DNA from: JBBCJM01 sp037190175
GTDB lineage: Bacteria; Pseudomonadota; Alphaproteobacteria; Rhodobacterales; Rhodobacteraceae
Assembly: GCA_037190175.1 (NCBI GenBank)
Contig: JBBCJM010000094.1
Span: 1 to 8,111, forward strand
DNA length: 8,111 nt
Direction of reading: 5' to 3'
How positions within the stretch are numbered: position 1 is the first letter of the stretch; each line of letters opens with the position of its first letter. The notes under the pieces were generated by a model. That model saw only the letters and a program-made list of their open reading frames with translations, did no database searches and was not told the DNA's origin. Below are positions 4,972 to 8,111 of this stretch, in pieces. The translations under genes were made by a program, and so were the position numbers.

Positions 4972-5841
4972 ATGGCGGACGAGGTGGAGCCGGGGCTTCG
5001 GCGGGTTCTCGCGCCCAATCCGGGGCCGATGACCGGGCCGGGCACCAATACCTGGATCGTGGGCCGCGGCGAGGTGGCGGTGATCGACCCCGGGCCGGCG
5101 ATCCCGGCGCATCTGGAGGCGATCCTGGCGGCGCTGGCGGGCGAGCGGGTGGCGGCGATCCTGGTCACCCATGCCCATGCCGACCATGTATCGCTGGCCA
5201 GGGGGTTGTCGCAGCGCACCGGCGCGCCGGTCTGGGGCTTCGGCCCGCCCGGCGCCGGGCGCAGCGCCACGATGCAGGCGCTGGCCGCCGCCGGGCTCTC
5301 GGGCGGGGGCGAGCCCGCGGGCGACGTGACCCCCGACCGGCTGCTGGCGGACGGCGAGGCGGTGGAGGGCGAGGGCTGGCGGCTCGTCGCGCTGCACACG
5401 CCCGGCCACCACGCCGGGCACCTGAGCCTCGCCTGGGGCGAGCGGCTCTTCAGCGGCGACCATGTGATGGGCTGGGCGACCTCGCTGGTCTCGCCGCCCG
5501 ACGGCGACATGGGCGCCTACATGGCCTCGCTGCGCCGGTTGCAGCAGGGGGCGTGGTCGCGCTTCCTGCCCGGCCACGGCGCGCCGGTGGAGGCGCCTTC
5601 GCAGCGGCTGGCCGAACTCGTCGCCCACCGGCAGGGCCGCGAGGCGCAGATCCTCGCCGCCCTGGCCGGCGGCCCGCTGGGGCTGGACCAGATCACCCCC
5701 CGCGTCTACGCCGACATCCCCCCCGCCATGCTGCCCGCCGCCAGCCGCAACGCGCTGGCCCACCTGATCGACCTCGCCGAACGCGGCGTCGTGGCGGCCG
5801 ACCCCGCGCTGTCGGCCGAGGCCCGCTTCCGCCTGGCCTGA
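4972..5841 (+). CDS. Metallo-beta-lactamase-fold hydrolase, LACTB2-like
   Basis: A 289-aa soluble metallo-hydrolase. The MBL fold carries the dinuclear metal ligands in order: HAHADH (H67, H69, D71, H72) after strand ILVT, H146 in TPGHHAGH, D163 in FSGDHVMG and H202 in LPGHG. The N-terminal PNPGPMTGPGTNTW segment (16-28) and the C-terminal helical, winged-helix-like domain (about 222-289, with ISLIDLAERGVV-type helices near its end) are typical of the LACTB2-like branch rather than of antibiotic-hydrolysing enzymes. Human LACTB2 is an endoribonuclease, but bacterial relatives are mostly untested, so the substrate is unknown. The ATG at 4972 has a purine-rich GGAAGGGGGCAGGG upstream. It diverges from the kinase gene with a 47-bp gap and is followed by tRNA-Asn 67 bp downstream. 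No clear terminator is seen between them. Confidence 0.92.
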   Translation: MADEVEPGLRRVLAPNPGPMTGPGTNTWIVGRGEVAVIDPGPAIPAHLEAILAALAGERVAAILVTHAHADHVSLARGLSQRTGAPVWGFGPPGAGRSATMQALAAAGLSGGGEPAGDVTPDRLLADGEAVEGEGWRLVALHTPGHHAGHLSLAWGERLFSGDHVMGWATSLVSPPDGDMGAYMASLRRLQQGAWSRFLPGHGAPVEAPSQRLAELVAHRQGREAQILAALAGGPLGLDQITPRVYADIPPAMLPAASRNALAHLIDLAERGVVAADPALSAEARFRLA

Positions 5842-5868
5842 GCCGCCGAGGAAACCGCCGACAGCCTC

Positions 5869-5897
5869 TGGACCTCCCCGGAATCGCTTGTTATATG
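5869..5897 (+). promoter_or_regulatory. Candidate tRNA-Asn promoter (TGGACC-17-TATATG)
   Basis: TGGACC (5869-5874) and TATATG (5892-5897) are separated by 17 bp, each matching the sigma-70 consensus at 4 of 6 positions. The predicted start near 5904 lies about 5 nt before the mature tRNA 5' end, a normal arrangement for a single tRNA gene. The local AT-rich patch TTGTTATAT stands out in GC-rich DNA. Confidence 0.45.
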
Positions 5898-5908
5898 CCC
5901 GCCCGTGT

Positions 5909-5983
5909 TCCGGCGTAGCTCAGCGGTAGAGCAGTTGACTGTTAATCAATTGGTCGTAGGTTCGATCCCTACCGCCGGAGCCA
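5909..5983 (+). tRNA. tRNA-Asn (anticodon GTT)
   Basis: A full cloverleaf of 75 nt including an encoded CCA. The acceptor stem is TCCGGCG (5909-5915) with CGCCGGA (5973-5979), discriminator G5980 and CCA at 5981-5983. The D-arm is GCTC-AGCGGTA-GAGC. The anticodon stem is GTTGA/TCAAT around the loop CTGTTAA, giving anticodon GTT at 5941-5943, which decodes AAC and AAU. The T-arm is GTAGG-TTCGATC-CCTAC. All stems are complementary apart from one G-T pair in the anticodon stem. It stands alone between the MBL hydrolase and the aminotransferase. The 3' half is not repeated nearby, so no integrated element is evident. Confidence 0.97.
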
Positions 5984-6139
5984 AAATCACTGCAAGATCG
6001 GCTGGCTGACCGCACCGCCATCGGGCGCCGGGTTCGGCCTGCCGGTGTCCGGGCATCCCGCGTGCCACCGCTTCCTCCCCCCAACGGACGGAAAAGCCAC
6101 AGATTCGTCCGGCCCCTCCCGGCGCTTCGCCGGAACTTC

Positions 6140-6168
6140 TGGACCGCGCCGCGCCGCGCCGCTATCGT
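6140..6168 (+). promoter_or_regulatory. Candidate promoter of aminotransferase-ftsK operon
   Basis: TGGACC (6140-6145), the same -35-like hexamer as at the tRNA promoter, is followed after 17 bp by TATCGT (6163-6168; 4 of 6 matches). Transcription would begin near 6175, directly at the upstream ATG (6176), or leave a leader of about 49 nt for the start at 6224. The rest of the gap (5984-6139) shows no other signal I can support. Confidence 0.3.
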
Positions 6169-6223
6169 GGTCGCAATGGGGCACCAGACCCCGGCCACGA
6201 GGCACGACAGGCTGTACTCCGCG

Positions 6224-7402
6224 ATGCAGGATCCGAACAGGTTCCAGGGCCTGCCCGAATATGCGTTTCCGCGGCTGCGGAGGCTGCTCGACGCCCATCC
6301 CCCGGGCGACGAGCCGATCAACATGACCATCGGCGAGCCGCGCCATCCGATGCCCGCCTTCCTGGGCCAGGTGCTGGCCGAGAACCTCGGCGGGTTCGGG
6401 GTCTATCCGGTGAACGAGGGGGCGCCGGAGCTGCTGGCGGCGATCTCGGGCTGGCTGGCCCGCCGGTACGGGGTGGATCTGGGCCCCGAGCGGCTGATGG
6501 TGCTGAACGGCACCCGCGAGGGGCTGTTCAACGCCGGCCTCGCGCTGGTGCCCGAGGACAAGCGCGGCAAGCGCCCGGCGGTGCTGATGCCGAACCCCTT
6601 CTATCAGGTCTATGCCCTGGCCGCGCTGGCGGTGGGGGCGGAGCCGGTCTATGTGCCCGCGACCGCCGCGACCGGCTTTCTGCCCGACTATGCCGCGCTG
6701 CCGGCCGAGACCCTGGACCGCACCGCGGCGGCCTATATCTGCTCGCCGGCCAATCCGCAGGGGGCGGTGGCCTCGGAGGGCTGGTGGGCGGATCTGCTGG
6801 CGCTGGCCGAACGCCACGATTTCCGCATCTTCGCCGACGAGTGCTATTCCGAGATCTGGCGCACCGCCCCGCCGCCGGGGATCCTCGCTGCCGCCCGGGA
6901 CGCCGACCCCGAACGGGTGCTGGCGTTCAACTCGCTGTCCAAGCGGTCGAACCTGCCCGGGCTGCGCTCGGGCTTCGTGGCCGGGGGGCCGCGGGCCATC
7001 GCGCAGTTGCGCCAGCTGCGCGCCTATGCCGGGGCGCCGCTGCCCATGCCGCTGCAGCGGGTGGCGCAGGCGGCCTGGGCCGACGAGGCGCATGTGGCCG
7101 AGAGCCTGGCGCTCTACCACCGGAAATTCGCGGATGCCGACGAGATCTTCCGCGGCATCCAGGGCTATACCCCGCCCGAGGGCGGCTTCTTCCTGTGGCT
7201 GCCGGTGCCCGAGGGCAGCGGCGAGGCCGCGGCGCTGGCCATCTGGCGGAAGACCGGGGTCCGGGTGCTGCCCGGGGCCTATTTCGGCCGCGAGGTCGGC
7301 GGCGCGAACCCCGGCGAGGGCTATCTGCGCGTGGCCCTGGTGGCCGGGCGCGACGACACAAGGCGCGGGCTGATCCGCCTGCGCGACGTTCTATATCGGT
7401 GA
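6224..7402 (+). CDS. PLP-dependent class I/II aminotransferase (DapC/aspartate-aminotransferase-like)
   Basis: A 392-aa fold-type I pyridoxal-phosphate enzyme that should transfer an amino group between an amino acid and a keto acid in the cytoplasm. Key residues, counted from the ATG at 6224: SIGEP-like TIGEPRHP (35-42), NGTREGLF (95-102) at the cofactor phosphate, NPFYQVY with Y127, CSPANPQG with N177, ADECYSEIW with D205 and Y208 at the PLP ring, SLSKRSNLPGLRSG with K240 as the Schiff-base lysine and R248, and GYLRVALV with R369 for the substrate carboxylate. The opening (DPNRFQGLPEYAFPRLRRLL) and TIGEPRHP resemble succinyl-diaminopimelate aminotransferases (DapC), but exact specificity cannot be read from sequence. 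An in-frame ATG at 6176 would add 16 residues. I prefer 6224 because family members begin about there, the added stretch contains rare AGG codons, and the candidate transcription start abuts 6176. ftsK follows after 11 bp. Confidence 0.93.
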   Translation: MQDPNRFQGLPEYAFPRLRRLLDAHPPGDEPINMTIGEPRHPMPAFLGQVLAENLGGFGVYPVNEGAPELLAAISGWLARRYGVDLGPERLMVLNGTREGLFNAGLALVPEDKRGKRPAVLMPNPFYQVYALAALAVGAEPVYVPATAATGFLPDYAALPAETLDRTAAAYICSPANPQGAVASEGWWADLLALAERHDFRIFADECYSEIWRTAPPPGILAAARDADPERVLAFNSLSKRSNLPGLRSGFVAGGPRAIAQLRQLRAYAGAPLPMPLQRVAQAAWADEAHVAESLALYHRKFADADEIFRGIQGYTPPEGGFFLWLPVPEGSGEAAALAIWRKTGVRVLPGAYFGREVGGANPGEGYLRVALVAGRDDTRRGLIRLRDVLYR

Positions 7403-7413
7403 GGCATCAGGGC

Positions 7414-8111
7414 ATGGCATCGCTCAACGCAAGGCAACGCGACCCCCTCCTGGACCAGCGGACGCAGGCGCTGCTGGAACGCCGGGGGCGCGAGCTTCTG
7501 GGGATCGGGCTGCTGCTGCTGGCCGGGTTCTTCCTGATGCTGCTGGCCACCTATTCGCCCGAGGATCCGGGCTGGATGGTGGCCACCGACGAGCCCGCGC
7601 GCAACGCCATGGGCCGGGTGGGGGCGGCCATCGCCTCGACCCTGATCGTGATCGGGGGGCTGGGGTCCTGGGGCATCCCGGTGGTGATCGCGGCCTGGGG
7701 GGTGCGGTTCGTCATCCACCGCGGCTCGGAACGGGCCATGTCGCGGCTGGTCTTCGCGGTGATCGCGGTGGCCATGGGCTCGGTCTTCGCCGCCACCCAT
7801 GTGCCGCCGCCCGACTGGCCGCATGCCGCGGTGGGGTTGGGGGGCCTGTTCGGCGACACGGTGCTGGGGGCGATCCTGACCGTGCTGCCGGTGGGCACCG
7901 GCTTCGGCCTGCGCTTCCTGTCGCTGGGCTTCGGGCTGGGGCTGGTGGCGATGATGCTGTTCGTGACCGGCTTCGACCGGCGCGAGCTGCTGGCGATCGG
8001 GGTGTTCCTGCTGCGCGGGCTGGTGGTGGCCTATGCCGGGGCGCTGTCGCTGACCGGGCGGGGCGCTCGCGGCGCGGTGCGCGCCGCCCACGGGCTGCGC
8101 GAGGCGCAGGC
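7414..8111 (+). CDS. ftsK: DNA translocase FtsK, N-terminal membrane domain (partial, runs off window)
   Basis: FtsK anchors at the division septum and pumps DNA to resolve and segregate chromosome termini. Only the first 232 codons are in the window, all within the membrane domain. The reading frame opens MASLNARQRDPLLDQRTQAL, then hydrophobic segments lie at about 27-47, 72-100, 111-128, 139-160 and 165-187, consistent with the multi-pass FtsK N-terminal domain (usually four helices). The loop YSPEDPGW (47-54) after the first helix is a recognisable FtsK feature. The linker, the motor with its Walker motifs and the gamma DNA-reading domain would follow beyond base 8111. A GAGG (7401-7404), 9 nt before the ATG, overlaps the aminotransferase stop codon, suggesting co-transcription and possible translational coupling. 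No frameshift or stop is seen. Confidence 0.9.
   Translation, partial: MASLNARQRDPLLDQRTQALLERRGRELLGIGLLLLAGFFLMLLATYSPEDPGWMVATDEPARNAMGRVGAAIASTLIVIGGLGSWGIPVVIAAWGVRFVIHRGSERAMSRLVFAVIAVAMGSVFAATHVPPPDWPHAAVGLGGLFGDTVLGAILTVLPVGTGFGLRFLSLGFGLGLVAMMLFVTGFDRRELLAIGVFLLRGLVVAYAGALSLTGRGARGAVRAAHGLREAQ

Noticed and set aside
2837..5032. 731-codon plus-strand open frame across CAP, kinase and MBL genes
   Set aside because: Overlaps three well-supported genes; the translation is rich in Arg, Pro, Gln and His without motifs, as expected of an antisense or shifted frame in high-GC DNA.
4909..5763. 284-codon minus-strand frame antisense to the MBL hydrolase
   Set aside because: Reads as Arg/Gln/His/Gly-rich antisense translation; the plus strand encodes all the metal-binding motifs.
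4972..5841. Antibiotic-resistance metallo-beta-lactamase
   Set aside because: The winged-helix-like C-terminus, lack of a signal peptide and LACTB2-type N-terminal PNPGPMTGPGTN segment point to a housekeeping MBL-fold hydrolase.
5909..5990. tRNA-Asn as a phage or island attachment site
   Set aside because: tRNA genes are common integration sites, but no repeated tRNA 3' end and no integrase gene are present; downstream genes look like core chromosome.
7321..8091. 256-codon minus-strand frame antisense to ftsK
   Set aside because: The plus strand gives a clear FtsK membrane domain with a ribosome site; the antisense product is Gln/His/Pro-rich noise.

Overview
The window (about 70% GC, strongly GC-rich third codon positions) looks like chromosomal core DNA of an alphaproteobacterium, most likely a Rhodobacteraceae member (Rhodobacter/Cereibacter/Paracoccus-like). 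This rests on the clpP-clpX pair, a typical rhodobacterial FtsK N-terminus, codon use and the style of the intergenic GC hairpins. The assignment is inference from recall; no database was consulted.

Layout. Bases 1-171 hold no convincing gene, only GC hairpins and a possible clpX terminator. Bases 172-2169 (minus strand) carry clpP then clpX, the two parts of the ClpXP ATP-dependent protease. Each has its own plausible promoter (both with a TTGTGG -35 and a 17-bp spacer), and a strong hairpin lies between the genes. Upstream of clpP on the same strand is an unrecognised 177-aa, all-helical-looking protein with more rare codons than its neighbours (2271-2804). Divergent from it is a small secreted CAP/SCP-domain protein (3039-3506), whose candidate promoter has a near-perfect palindrome filling the -35/-10 spacer. 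A convergent hairpin separates it from an EnvZ-like membrane histidine kinase on the minus strand (3626-4924), which has no response regulator beside it. Only 47 bp away and divergent is a LACTB2-type metallo-beta-lactamase-fold hydrolase (4972-5841). Then follow tRNA-Asn(GTT) at 5909-5983, a fold-type I PLP aminotransferase (6224-7402) and, 11 bp later and probably co-transcribed, the start of ftsK, which runs off the window end.

Functionally this is mostly housekeeping: protein quality control (ClpXP), signal sensing (the kinase), tRNA supply, amino-acid metabolism and chromosome segregation (FtsK). I saw no mobile element, CRISPR array, toxin-antitoxin pair or obvious defence system. The least explained items are the 177-aa protein with its leader dyad, the palindrome inside the CAP-gene promoter, the orphan kinase, and the reuse of the same CCGGGGGG/CCCCCCGG hairpin core in two unrelated intergenic gaps.
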